From the NCBI GenBank assembly GCA_902594655.1, contig CACJMW010000002.1, forward strand, positions 38,518-102,517: a DNA stretch of 64,000 nucleotides. The letters run 5' to 3'. A model generated the notes under the pieces. It was not told the DNA's origin, ran no database searches, and saw only the letters and a program-made list of their open reading frames with translations. The translations under genes and the position numbers were made by a program. Positions within the stretch are counted from its first letter, which is position 1. Every line of letters begins with the position of its first letter. Source of the stretch: an uncultured Pelagibacteraceae bacterium (GTDB lineage Bacteria; Pseudomonadota; Alphaproteobacteria; Pelagibacterales; Pelagibacteraceae). Below are positions 1 to 8,462 of the stretch, one piece after another.

Positions 1-495
1 TTCAGTTAAATGTAAAAATATTCCACTTAAATAATGTCTTGTCTCATCATTAGAAACCGAAAACTTACATTTATTTAGAAGTTTAAGTATTGTTTTGGAG
101 TTAAGTTTAAATTCGTTTTCACTAAAGTTCTCCTCTGTGATAGGAAATTCTGATGCTTTAAGGCAATTCAAATTAAATGAAGATTTATCTGACTCTAAAT
201 TTATTTTATTCTCGTTTATTAAATTAAAATTTATTTTTTTTTCGTTACTAAATTTTCTAACTATATCATACAGTGTTGAGCAAGAAGTTGTGGTTTCGCC
301 CTCTTCTATTATTTCAATATTCGAGATATTTTGTATAAAAATTAAATCTAAATCTGTTGCAGTGATTTTAAGACTTTTGTCTTTGGACTCAATTAAAACA
401 TTAGATAAAATAGGCAAAGTACTTCTTTTCTCTATCACACCTTGACAGTAATTTAATGAGTTCTGCAAATCCTTTTGATTTACACTAAATTTCAT
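1..495 (-). CDS. dnaN: DNA polymerase III sliding clamp (beta subunit), N-terminal part, cut by window edge
   Basis: This gene is absent from the ORF track because it runs off the left edge. Reading the minus strand from ATG at 493-495 gives an open frame of 165 residues starting MKFSVNQKDLQNSLNY. It contains RSTLPILSNVLIE, the hallmark first-domain segment of the beta clamp, then ATDLDLI. The clamp encircles DNA and tethers polymerase III. Its start overlaps the dnaA stop by 11 bases, so dnaA-dnaN form one transcript and dnaN is probably translationally coupled. Only about 45% of the usual length of roughly 370 residues is visible. The identification is firm; the rest lies outside the window. 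Confidence 0.93.
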   Translation of the reverse strand, partial: MKFSVNQKDLQNSLNYCQGVIEKRSTLPILSNVLIESKDKSLKITATDLDLIFIQNISNIEIIEEGETTTSCSTLYDIVRKFSNEKKINFNLINENKINLESDKSSFNLNCLKASEFPITEENFSENEFKLNSKTILKLLNKCKFSVSNDETRHYLSGIFLHLTE

Positions 496-1912
496 CGCCG
501 TTTTTGTATAAAATTTTATTTTTAAGGTTATCTATTTTTATATTTAATTCATTATCTTGTTTTCTTAATTTTTCGATCGTTTTTACAGAATGTATAACTG
601 TTGTATGATCTCTATTCGAAAAACATCTACCAATTTCAGGTAGGGACTTTGATGTCAGCATTTTAGCTAGGTATATTGCTGTTTGTCTAGGCCTAACTAA
701 ATATCTTGATCTTCTTGATGAAAGCATTTCGTTCTTACTTATTTTAAAACTTTGACAAACCATTGTCTGAATATCGTCAATGGTTACTTTATTTTCATTA
801 ATGTTTAATAAATCTTTTAATATAATCCTTGTTTCAGATAAATTAGGAACTCTATTATATATTCTAGAAAAGGATACAATTCGATTTAATGCACCTACTA
901 GTTCCCTCACACTTGATTTTATTTCTAAACATATAAAATTTTGTACATCTTCGGAAATATCTATTTTATTACTATTTAAAATACTTAGATCTGATATTTT
1001 TTTCTTCACTATTTCTGCCCTCAAATTTAAATCTGGATTTTGAATATCAACAACTAAGCCCCCTGAAAATCTTGATCTAATTCTTTCTTGGATTCTGCTT
1101 AATTTATTCGGAGGTCGGTCTGCAGTTAAAACTATTTGAGACCCTTTATCTAATAAAGTACTGAATGTGTGAAAAAATTCCTCTTGCAAGGCTTCTTTTC
1201 CATTCATGAATTGAATATCATCAATCAATAATACATCTGTATTTCTAAAGTAATCTTTGAATTTAATCATTTCATTTGATTTGATTGATTTTACAAAATG
1301 ATACATGAATCTTTCTGCAGAAATAAACATAACTTTTTTATCTTTTTTAAGACTAAAACCAATAGAATTTAATAGATGAGTTTTGCCCATACCTACACCT
1401 GAATATAAATAGAGAGGATTATAGTTAGAAATACTTTCTGTAACTTTTTTAGAAGCTTCGTAAGCAAGGTTATTACTTGAGCCAACTACAAAATTATCAA
1501 AATTTTTGTTTGGATCAATTCTATTATATTGACCAAAAGAATCTTTGGTAAAAGCTAAATTTGCATCAATAACATTACCAGTGTTATTTATTACATTAGA
1601 AGTATTATTTTCATCGAGTGTAATTTTTGAAACAGTATTTATTTTAAATTCAATTCTATTAATGTTTTTATTATGAGATTTAATAATCTGAATAACATTA
1701 TCTAAATATCTTGAGGTAATCCAATCCCTAATAAATCTTGTAGGAACAGAAATCAACAAATTGTCTAAGTTAATTTCTAGAAGATTCATTTTTTTTAACC
1801 AGCTTTCGAAAACATCATTTCCAAATTTTGTTTTAAAATCTTCTTGAACTAGGTCCCAATTTAAAGTTTCATCTTTTTTTTGATTTAAATTTTGATTAAG
1901 TGAATTTTTCAT
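485..1912 (-). CDS. dnaA: Chromosomal replication initiator DnaA
   Basis: DnaA is the AAA+ initiator that binds DnaA boxes and opens oriC. The 475-residue product has the short domain I (WDLVQEDFKTKFG near residue 20), a variable Asn-rich linker around residues 95-125, Walker A GVGMGKTHLL near 172, Walker B VLLIDDIQF near 230, and the domain IV helix-turn-helix signature NRDHTTVIHSV near 435. Length is normal for the family. It lies downstream of rpsT and overlaps dnaN, an arrangement common in alphaproteobacteria. Upstream is a 237-bp AT-rich gap that must carry its promoter. The likely weak ribosome site is AAGG about 7 bases before ATG. Confidence 0.98.
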   Translation of the reverse strand: MKNSLNQNLNQKKDETLNWDLVQEDFKTKFGNDVFESWLKKMNLLEINLDNLLISVPTRFIRDWITSRYLDNVIQIIKSHNKNINRIEFKINTVSKITLDENNTSNVINNTGNVIDANLAFTKDSFGQYNRIDPNKNFDNFVVGSSNNLAYEASKKVTESISNYNPLYLYSGVGMGKTHLLNSIGFSLKKDKKVMFISAERFMYHFVKSIKSNEMIKFKDYFRNTDVLLIDDIQFMNGKEALQEEFFHTFSTLLDKGSQIVLTADRPPNKLSRIQERIRSRFSGGLVVDIQNPDLNLRAEIVKKKISDLSILNSNKIDISEDVQNFICLEIKSSVRELVGALNRIVSFSRIYNRVPNLSETRIILKDLLNINENKVTIDDIQTMVCQSFKISKNEMLSSRRSRYLVRPRQTAIYLAKMLTSKSLPEIGRCFSNRDHTTVIHSVKTIEKLRKQDNELNIKIDNLKNKILYKNGDEI

Positions 1913-2149
1913 TCAAACCTTTTAAATCTTAAATAATTATTTTATGCAAATGATAAATTTTATTTTATAAAAAAAAATGTAATCCTTAATTGAAAATTTT
2001 TTTTTAAAAATAAAATCTTAGATTGAATTGGTTTTTAAAAAAAATAGAGGTTGTAAATTTTATTATTAAAAGTTATATCAAATTTGTTTACTTAATATTT
2101 TATATATTTAGTATTTAGAGATACAAATAAATACAACTAGTTGATTCAA
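1913..2149. promoter_or_regulatory. dnaA upstream intergenic region
   Basis: These 237 bases between rpsT and dnaA are the largest gap on the left side and are extremely AT-rich with long A and T runs. I see no 9-mer matching the DnaA-box consensus TTWTNCACA on either strand, so neither oriC nor classical DnaA-box autoregulation is supported here. A 10-bp palindrome CAACTAGTTG lies at about 2135-2144. Many TATAAT-like words occur but base composition makes them uninformative, so I do not place a specific dnaA promoter. Confidence 0.4.
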
Positions 2150-2410
2150 TTAAAGAGCGTTAACTCTTTTTGTGATCCTTGAGACATTTCTTGACGCATT
2201 TTGTTTTTTAATTACGCCAGTTTTGGCAATTTTCATCAACTCAGAATTTAGTTTTGGTAGAAATACCAAGGCCGCTTTTTTATCTTTTTTTTCAATTAAA
2301 AGGTTAATTTGCTTAATTGCATTTCTATATCTGCTTTTTCTAGACTTATTAACCAAAGTCTGTCTTTGGATTCTTCTGTTTGTTTTAATTGCTGATTTAG
2401 TATTCGCCAT
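2150..2410 (-). CDS. rpsT: 30S ribosomal protein S20 (bS20)
   Basis: This 86-residue, Lys/Arg-rich protein starts with MANTKSA, the characteristic N-terminus of bS20, and continues with KTNRRIQRQTLVNKSRKSR and the C-terminal KQNASRNVSRITKRV. S20 binds 16S rRNA early in 30S assembly. Length matches the family. It sits between mutM and dnaA, the usual alphaproteobacterial place. The start is certain from homology, yet there is no Shine-Dalgarno sequence and a good promoter lies only about 10 bases upstream, so the message may have almost no leader. Confidence 0.97.
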   Translation of the reverse strand: MANTKSAIKTNRRIQRQTLVNKSRKSRYRNAIKQINLLIEKKDKKAALVFLPKLNSELMKIAKTGVIKKQNASRNVSRITKRVNAL

Positions 2411-2419
2411 CTGCGCGAT

Positions 2420-2448
2420 TGTATAGCTTGCTTATTTTATATGGTCAA
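2420..2448 (-). promoter_or_regulatory. Sigma-70 type promoter of rpsT
   Basis: On the minus strand TTGACC (2443-2448) is followed after exactly 17 bases by TATACA (2420-2425). Only nine bases separate the -10 box from the rpsT ATG at 2410, so transcription should begin within a few bases of the start codon. Spacing and -35 quality make this the most convincing housekeeping promoter in the window; the consequence (a nearly leaderless mRNA) is inference. Confidence 0.6.
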
Positions 2449-2461
2449 TTAATTTTTTTAA

Positions 2462-3325
2462 TCATTTTTGGCAATTATTACACATGTAAGTAGACCTATT
2501 TGAAATATTTAACTTTATAATTGTGCCTGAGCATAATTTATTTTTACACTTTTCATTTTCTCTGTCATACGCTCGAAATTCTTTCTGATATGTGCCTTGA
2601 CTACCTTTTATAGAATAAAAGTTATTTATCGTCGACCCTCCCTTTTGAATTGCATGTTTAAGTACTTTTTTTGAATAGAATATAATCTTATTTATTTCTT
2701 TATCAATTAGTTTGCCAGACAATTTAAGTGGGTTTACTTTTGAAAAATTTAAAATTTCATTTGCGTATATATTGCCAATTCCAGATACAAAACTTTGATC
2801 AATTAAAGTATTTTTAATGTTTTTTGTTTTTTTATAAAAGTAATTTCTTACATACTTTAAATTAAAATTCTTTCCAAATGGTTCAGGGCCAAATCTTCTA
2901 AAATAATTTTTTAAATTTTTTTGCCCTTTGATAAGTTTAATAAACCCAAACTTTCGAGGATCATTAAAAATGATTGAAAAACTTTTAAAATTAAAAAAAA
3001 TATGATTATGTTTTTTTGGAAGATTTTTTGAATGATAAAAACTTAAATTTGTATTTTGAGGATTGTATTTATTTTTTACTATATGTAATGTACCTGACAT
3101 TCCTAGATGAACTATTAAAAACAAATTATTTTTAAACTCAATGACAACATATTTTGATATTCTATTGACATTTAAAATTTTAAGATGAGACAATTTTTTT
3201 GATAGGTTTTCAGGAACTGGAAATCTTAGTTTTTTATTTTTAACTATTATTTTTGATAAACTTTTATTTAGTATATATTTTTCTAGTGACTGTTTTACTA
3301 CTTCTACTTCTGGTAATTCTGGCAT
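2462..3325 (-). CDS. mutM: Formamidopyrimidine-DNA glycosylase (Fpg/MutM)
   Basis: MutM removes 8-oxoguanine and other oxidised purines and cleaves the abasic site. The 287-residue protein begins MPELPEVE; after Met removal the catalytic proline and glutamate are the first two residues. VHLGMSGTL near 95 is the conserved DNA-binding loop, and the C-terminus carries a four-cysteine zinc finger (CKNKLC ... CNNC). GGSTINNFYSIKGSQGTYQ near 230 is the H2TH-linked lesion-recognition segment. It is divergent from ubiE with a 35-bp gap. A TATAGT box lies five bases before the ATG, and no ribosome binding site is seen. Confidence 0.97.
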   Translation of the reverse strand: MPELPEVEVVKQSLEKYILNKSLSKIIVKNKKLRFPVPENLSKKLSHLKILNVNRISKYVVIEFKNNLFLIVHLGMSGTLHIVKNKYNPQNTNLSFYHSKNLPKKHNHIFFNFKSFSIIFNDPRKFGFIKLIKGQKNLKNYFRRFGPEPFGKNFNLKYVRNYFYKKTKNIKNTLIDQSFVSGIGNIYANEILNFSKVNPLKLSGKLIDKEINKIIFYSKKVLKHAIQKGGSTINNFYSIKGSQGTYQKEFRAYDRENEKCKNKLCSGTIIKLNISNRSTYMCNNCQK

Positions 3326-3360
3326 ATCAGACTATATTAATAAAAAATTTAAAAATAAAT

Positions 3361-4065
3361 ATGCAACAAAAGCTACAAAATACAAAAAATCTAGTATCTG
3401 ACGTATTTGATAAAGTTTATGATAAATATGATCTAATGAACAATTTAATGTCTTTGGGTGTTCATAATTCTTGGAAAAAACAATTGATATATTCTATGAA
3501 ACCAAAAAGGAATAAAAAATTAATAGATGTTGCATGTGGTACTGGTGATATTGCAAAATTATTTTCTGATGCAACATACAGTAAATCAAAAGTACAATGT
3601 GTTGATCCAAATAAAAAAATGGTTTCGCTTGGAAAAAGAAAACTAAGAAATTATAAAAATATAAATTGGAAAATTGCATCAGCTGAGAAGTTGCCGTTTG
3701 AGGACTCACAATTTGACTATTATGTCATCAGTTTTGGTTTAAGAAATACAAAAAATTTAAATAAAGCTTTATCGGAAGCATTTAGGGTATTAAAAAGGGG
3801 AGGAAGATTTTTTTGTCTAGAATTTTCTAAAATTAACAACGATTATTTAGATTTTATTTATAAGAATTATTCAAAGTTAATACCAGTAATTGGTGAATTA
3901 ATTGTTGGGGATAAAAAACCATATGAGTATTTAATACAAAGTATTAATGAATTTGTTGATCAAGAACAGCTACTTCAATTAATGAAGAAAAGTAGATTTG
4001 ATAAATGCACTTATTTAAATTTAAATGGTGGTATTGTAGCATTGCATAGTGCTTGGAAAATATAA
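3361..4065 (+). CDS. ubiE: Ubiquinone/menaquinone biosynthesis C-methyltransferase UbiE
   Basis: UbiE is the SAM-dependent C-methyltransferase of ubiquinone synthesis. The ORF track extends it to 3253, but that part lies antisense inside mutM and encodes only a meaningless hydrophobic stretch. The ATG at 3361 gives a 234-residue protein beginning MQQKLQNTKNLVSDVF, of normal family length. Visible motifs are VFDKVYDKYDLMNNLMS, the SAM-binding loop DVACGTGDIA near 58, YYVISFGLRN near 120 and the post-motif GGRFFCLEFSK. It opens the run ubiE-ubiB-coaBC-dut and its stop overlaps the ubiB start as TAATG. Confidence 0.96.
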   Translation: MQQKLQNTKNLVSDVFDKVYDKYDLMNNLMSLGVHNSWKKQLIYSMKPKRNKKLIDVACGTGDIAKLFSDATYSKSKVQCVDPNKKMVSLGKRKLRNYKNINWKIASAEKLPFEDSQFDYYVISFGLRNTKNLNKALSEAFRVLKRGGRFFCLEFSKINNDYLDFIYKNYSKLIPVIGELIVGDKKPYEYLIQSINEFVDQEQLLQLMKKSRFDKCTYLNLNGGIVALHSAWKI

Positions 4066-5627
4066 TGATAAGAAAAATAATAACTTTATTTAAAATTGGA
4101 AGAAAACTAGCTTTATCTGATGCTTTAAATATAGTTTCAAAAGTTTATAAAGTCCCAATCTTAATAAAAATTTTTTTTAGTGTTTTAGGCCTTTTTGGAA
4201 AAAAAAGCTTTAATCAAAATTATAACGAAGAGGAGAGACTATGCAGATCAATGGAGTCTATGGGAATTACATTCATAAAACTTGGTCAATTTTTAGCAAC
4301 AAGACCCGATATTATTGGAGAAAAATTATCAGAACAATTACAAACACTACAAGATAAAGTGCCAGCATTTTCAAGAGATCTTGCTTTAAATGAAATTAAA
4401 TATGGAGTCGGTATTGATAATTATAAAGATTATTTAAATATTTCTGAACCAATCGCTGCTGCTTCTATTGCACAAGTACATAAAGCTCAAATAAAACATG
4501 ATGGAATTTTAAAAGAAGTAGCTATTAAAGTTTTAAGACCAAATATTAAAAAAGTCTTTAATGAAGAAATAGAGGCATTAATGCTACTTGCTTATTTGAT
4601 TGAGTCATTAATAAAAAAAACAAAAAGGCTAAAGCTTTTAGAAGTTGTTTTTTTATTAAAAGAAATAACAAATCATGAAATGGATTTGAGATTTGAAGCT
4701 GCGGCAGCAAATGAATTTTATGAAAATACAAGAAACGATGTTGGTTTTAAAATTCCAAAAATATACTGGAAGCTTACAAGCGATAATGTTTTAACCTTAG
4801 ATTGGGTTGATGCTATTTCGATTAGAGAGGTAAAAAAAATTAGTACTCTTGGTGTTAATCTAAAAAAGTTGGCAAGAGATATTATTCAACACTTTCTAAG
4901 ACATGCAGTTAGAGATGGATACTTTCATGCAGATATGCATCAAGGAAATTTACTTGTAGATAATAGTGGACAATTAATTTTTATTGATTTTGGTATTATG
5001 GGTAGAATTGATAAAATAAATCGGAGATTTTTAGCAGAAATATTATATGGATTTATTAAAAGAGATTATAAAAAAGTAGCTCAGGTGCATATAGCTGCAG
5101 GCCTAGTGCCTCAAAATGTTAATTCTGAGGAGTTAGCACAAGCTTTAAGATCAATTGGTGAACCAATATTTGGTCAATCAGTAAAGGATATTTCTGGGGG
5201 GAAATTACTTAAACAATTATTTGATATAACGGAAAAGTTTAATATGCAGACACAACCACAATTACTTTTACTTCAAAAAACAATGGTAGTTGTGGAAGGT
5301 GTTGCAAGAAAACTAGATCCTGATGCAAATATATGGGAAATATCTCAGCCAGTTTTGGAAAAATGGCTTAAAGATACAAAAGACCCAATAAATGAAATTG
5401 GAAATATTTTAAAAAATACCTCTGAAGTTTTAAAAAAGCTACCTGACTTACCTCAAGTGATGGATAAAGCAAATCAAGCCTTGACCTTTTTCGCAAGTGG
5501 ACAAATTCCGCAAAACTCTAATACTTACTCATCTTTAAATGAAAAAAAAAACGAACTAAAATCTTTCAAAAATCAAAGTATTATTGGTTTAATATTTCTT
5601 GTAATTTTATCGATCATAGTATTTTAA
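4065..5627 (+). CDS. ubiB: ABC1/UbiB-family atypical kinase required for ubiquinone synthesis
   Basis: UbiB is a membrane-associated protein-kinase-like ATPase needed for the ubiquinone complex. I prefer the ATG at 4065, overlapping the ubiE stop by one base, to the TTG at 4053 used by the ORF track; this gives 520 residues. The diagnostic KxGQ motif (IKLGQFLATRPD, near 80) and the Ala-rich nucleotide loop (EPIAAASIAQVHKA, near 130) are present, as are the catalytic HADMHQGNLL and IDFGIMGRI segments near 280. A C-terminal hydrophobic helix (IIGLIFLVILSIIVF) is the expected membrane anchor. Confidence 0.96.
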   Translation: MIRKIITLFKIGRKLALSDALNIVSKVYKVPILIKIFFSVLGLFGKKSFNQNYNEEERLCRSMESMGITFIKLGQFLATRPDIIGEKLSEQLQTLQDKVPAFSRDLALNEIKYGVGIDNYKDYLNISEPIAAASIAQVHKAQIKHDGILKEVAIKVLRPNIKKVFNEEIEALMLLAYLIESLIKKTKRLKLLEVVFLLKEITNHEMDLRFEAAAANEFYENTRNDVGFKIPKIYWKLTSDNVLTLDWVDAISIREVKKISTLGVNLKKLARDIIQHFLRHAVRDGYFHADMHQGNLLVDNSGQLIFIDFGIMGRIDKINRRFLAEILYGFIKRDYKKVAQVHIAAGLVPQNVNSEELAQALRSIGEPIFGQSVKDISGGKLLKQLFDITEKFNMQTQPQLLLLQKTMVVVEGVARKLDPDANIWEISQPVLEKWLKDTKDPINEIGNILKNTSEVLKKLPDLPQVMDKANQALTFFASGQIPQNSNTYSSLNEKKNELKSFKNQSIIGLIFLVILSIIVF

Positions 5628-5634
5628 TTTCAAA

Positions 5635-6846
5635 ATGGAAAATTTGATAAACAAAAAAATACTGTTAGTAATTTGTGGAGGAATAGCTGCATATAAGTCT
5701 TTAGAATTAATTAGAATCTTTAAAAAAAATAAATGCCAAGTTAAAACTATTCTTACTAGAGGAGCTTTGGAATTTATAACTCCTCTATCAGTTAGTTCTC
5801 TTTCTAATGAAAAAGTTTATACAAATTTATTTGATTTCAAAAATGAAGCAGAAATGGATCATATATCTTTGTCAAGATGGGCGGATTTAGTATTATTCGC
5901 TCCCGTTACAGCAAATAAAATTGCTCAATTAAGTAATGGTTTAGCTGAAGATTTAGCTACTACTATTGCTTTAGCTTCAGATAAGGATATTTTCCTTGTG
6001 CCAGCAATGAATGTAAGAATGTGGGAGAACACCATAACAAAAACTAATATAAAGAAACTTGTTAATTCGAACTATAAAATTATAGGTCCAGACATTGGTG
6101 AAATGGCTTGTGGAGAATATGGCTCTGGAAAATTTTCTGATCCTGTCAAAATTTCAAATGTATTAAATGATTATTTTAAAAGTATTCAAGGGAACAAAAA
6201 ATTCAAAGCACTTGTAACTGCAGGACCAACTAGAGAGTATATTGATCCAGTAAGATTTATAACAAATAGATCATCTGGAAAGCAAGGTTATGCAATTGCA
6301 AAAGAGCTACAAAAAAATGGTTTTCAAACTACACTTATCTCTGGACCAACGAATCTTGTATCGCCAGATGGCCTTAAATTAGTTAACGTTAACAGTGCGA
6401 ATGAAATGTATGAAAAAACTATTGAACACCTTCCAGTGGATGTAGCCATATTTGCAGCTGCGGTTGCAGACTTTAAAATGAAAGAAATAAGTAATTTTAA
6501 AATCAAAAAAGAAAATCTGTCAAATCTAGAAATAGAAAAAACTAAAGATATTCTTGGTCATACTTCAAAACATAACAGTATAAGACCTAAACTTGTTATA
6601 GGATTTGCCGCAGAAACAAATAATTTGAATGAAAACTCAAGAAAAAAATTGATTGAAAAGAATTGTGATTGGGTTGTTGCCAATAATGTATCAAATAAAG
6701 AAATAGGATTTGATAGCGACTACAATGAAATTAAAATATTTAACAAAAATAATCAAAATATTGATAATATTTCTTTTAATACTAAGGAAATGATTGCTAA
6801 AAGGTTAGTAGAAAAAATTTCTAACGAACTTAAAGCAAATGGTTAA
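5635..6846 (+). CDS. coaBC: Bifunctional phosphopantothenoylcysteine decarboxylase / phosphopantothenate-cysteine ligase
   Basis: CoaBC performs two consecutive steps of coenzyme A synthesis: joining cysteine to 4'-phosphopantothenate and decarboxylating the product. The N-terminal flavoprotein half has ICGGIAAYKSLELIR (residues about 12-26) and the PAMNVRMW signature near 124. The C-terminal ligase half starts near residue 188 with VTAGPTREYIDPVRFITN and includes KTKDIL and GFAAET. At 403 residues it is full length. It starts seven bases after ubiB and overlaps dut by eight bases, so the genes are co-transcribed. Confidence 0.96.
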   Translation: MENLINKKILLVICGGIAAYKSLELIRIFKKNKCQVKTILTRGALEFITPLSVSSLSNEKVYTNLFDFKNEAEMDHISLSRWADLVLFAPVTANKIAQLSNGLAEDLATTIALASDKDIFLVPAMNVRMWENTITKTNIKKLVNSNYKIIGPDIGEMACGEYGSGKFSDPVKISNVLNDYFKSIQGNKKFKALVTAGPTREYIDPVRFITNRSSGKQGYAIAKELQKNGFQTTLISGPTNLVSPDGLKLVNVNSANEMYEKTIEHLPVDVAIFAAAVADFKMKEISNFKIKKENLSNLEIEKTKDILGHTSKHNSIRPKLVIGFAAETNNLNENSRKKLIEKNCDWVVANNVSNKEIGFDSDYNEIKIFNKNNQNIDNISFNTKEMIAKRLVEKISNELKANG

Positions 6847-7276
6847 AATCCTTTTTAAAAAATTAAATTCAAAAGTTAAGCTACCAAAATATAAAACTGA
6901 TGGCTCTTCTGGAATGGATCTAATGGCTTTTATAAACAAACCTATTTCAATAATGCCGCAAAAATCTGAACTAATACCAACTGGTATATCTATTGCAATC
7001 CCAGAAAATACAGAAGTCCAGATTAGACCAAGATCTGGATTAGCGGCTAAAAATTATATTTCTGTTTTAAATACCCCTGGCACAATTGATAGTGACTATC
7101 GTGGAGAATTAAAAGTTATTCTCTATAATTATGGAACTAAAGAATTTATAGTTAATAATGAGGATAGAATAGCTCAAATGGTGTTAGTTCCAGTAATCAA
7201 AGCTACTTTTGAAGAAGTTGAACAATTACCAGATACAATTAGAGGTGATGGTGGTTTTGGATCTACAGGAAAATGA
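6839..7276 (+). CDS. dut: dUTP diphosphatase
   Basis: Dut hydrolyses dUTP to dUMP, keeping uracil out of DNA and feeding thymidylate synthesis. All five motifs of trimeric dUTPases are visible in the 145-residue protein: SGMDLMA, PRSGLAAK, NTPGTIDSDYRGE (containing the catalytic Asp), RIAQMVL and the P-loop-like RGDGGFGSTGK at the C-terminus. It overlaps the end of coaBC by eight bases and the next gene by four (ATGA). The coaBC-dut pairing is widespread in proteobacteria. Confidence 0.97.
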   Translation: MVKILFKKLNSKVKLPKYKTDGSSGMDLMAFINKPISIMPQKSELIPTGISIAIPENTEVQIRPRSGLAAKNYISVLNTPGTIDSDYRGELKVILYNYGTKEFIVNNEDRIAQMVLVPVIKATFEEVEQLPDTIRGDGGFGSTGK

Positions 7277-8025
7277 GTAGATTAAACAAAAATTATCTTG
7301 ATAGATATTCTAGACAAATTGTTTTAAAAAATATTGGTATATCTGGCCAAAAAAAAATTAGTTCATCAAAGGTTTTTATTGTTGGTGCAGGAGGACTTGG
7401 ATGTCCAATTGCTAATTTGTTATGTCGAGCAGGTGTAGGTGAAATTGGCGTAATAGATCATGATAAAGTTTCTTTATCAAATTTAAACAGACAAACTTTG
7501 TATAATACAAGTGATATTAACAAATTTAAAGTTTTAGTATTGAAGCAAAAACTTAAAAAAATTAATCCTTTAGTTAAAATTAACATATATAAAAAAAAAA
7601 TTAACGAAAAAAATATAGATAATTTAATTTCAAAATATCAAATTATTGTTGATGCTTCTGATAACTTTAATACTAAATTCTTACTAAATAAAAAATCTAT
7701 TAAGTACAAAAAAAAACTAATTGTAGGTGCAATTAGTAAATTTGACGGGCATATTTTCGTATTCAATTTTATGAATAAAAAAAGTACATGCTTGAAATGT
7801 TTTTACCAAGAAAAGCCTTCTGATGAAATTTTAAACTGCGACCAAGAAGGAATACTTGGAACGAGTGCAAGTGTGGTTGGATCTTTGCAAGCTAACGAAA
7901 TTTTAAAAGCAATTATTGGATCAAAAAATGTTTTGGAAAATTCAATATTGATTTTAAATACATTTAATTTAAAGATAAGAATTGTTAAATTCAGGAAAAT
8001 TAAAAATTGTATATGCGACCTATAA
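7273..8025 (+). CDS. ThiF/MoeB/HesA family adenylyltransferase
   Basis: This E1-like enzyme adenylates the C-terminal Gly-Gly of a sulfur-carrier protein such as MoaD or ThiS. Visible features in the 250 residues are the nucleotide-binding GAGGLGCPIANLLCRAGVGE near 38, DHDKVSLSNLNRQ near 62 and DASDNFNTK near 130. The first zinc pair is CLKC; the final pair is a compressed CIC at the extreme C-terminus rather than the usual CxxC. No moaD or thiS neighbour is present, so MoeB versus ThiF cannot be decided. It overlaps dut by four bases and the SH3 gene by 13. Confidence 0.85.
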   Translation: MSRLNKNYLDRYSRQIVLKNIGISGQKKISSSKVFIVGAGGLGCPIANLLCRAGVGEIGVIDHDKVSLSNLNRQTLYNTSDINKFKVLVLKQKLKKINPLVKINIYKKKINEKNIDNLISKYQIIVDASDNFNTKFLLNKKSIKYKKKLIVGAISKFDGHIFVFNFMNKKSTCLKCFYQEKPSDEILNCDQEGILGTSASVVGSLQANEILKAIIGSKNVLENSILILNTFNLKIRIVKFRKIKNCICDL

Positions 8026-8462
8026 TTATTTCCATTACTTTTTTTTTAGTGATTTTTTTAACACAAATTAGTTTTGCTGAAGAATTTTTAATGTTAAAAA
8101 ATAACAAAGTAAATGTCAGATACGGTCCAAGTTTTGAACATCCAATTAAATATGTTTATTTAAAAAAATATTTGCCTATAAAAATTATTGATAAAAAAGA
8201 AAATTTTAGAAGAATAATTGATCATAAACATAACAGTGGATGGATACACACTTCTCAGTTAAAAAAATCCTCCTCAGTTATTTTAACAGAAAATCAGTTT
8301 ATATTTAATAAACCTACTCAATTTTCAAAACCAATTGCTGTTGCTAAAAAGGGTAAACTTATTTTAATTTCAAAATGCAAAGATAATTGGTGTAAAACCA
8401 AAAATGAAAGTATCTCGGGATGGCTTTTATTTAATAATTTTTGGGGAAAATTGCCTAATTAA
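8013..8462 (+). CDS. Secreted bacterial SH3-domain protein
   Basis: The product has an N-terminal signal peptide (hydrophobic IIISITFFLVIFLTQ, cleavage likely after SFA) and then two SH3b-like units: VNVRYGPSFEHPIKYVY ... SGWIHTSQL and the weaker KPTQFSKPIAVAKKG ... SGWLLFNNFWG. Such proteins are periplasmic and probably bind peptidoglycan or partner proteins. ATG at 8013 gives 149 residues and is preferred to the TTG at 8007. It overlaps the upstream gene by 13 bases and its end overlaps the convergent oxygenase gene by eight. Its exact function is unknown. Confidence 0.8.
   Translation: MRPIIISITFFLVIFLTQISFAEEFLMLKNNKVNVRYGPSFEHPIKYVYLKKYLPIKIIDKKENFRRIIDHKHNSGWIHTSQLKKSSSVILTENQFIFNKPTQFSKPIAVAKKGKLILISKCKDNWCKTKNESISGWLLFNNFWGKLPN

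Noticed and set aside
95-445. Plus-strand ORF of 116 residues at the left edge
   Set aside because: It is a shadow of dnaN, whose true minus-strand frame continues off the window edge and shows clear beta-clamp motifs.
1913-2149. oriC between rpsT and dnaA
   Set aside because: No DnaA-box-like 9-mers are visible there, whereas the hemE-proximal edge has three in 55 bases.
3253-3360. N-terminal extension of UbiE in the ORF track
   Set aside because: It lies antisense inside mutM and gives a meaningless Leu-rich stretch; the family N-terminus starts at ATG 3361.
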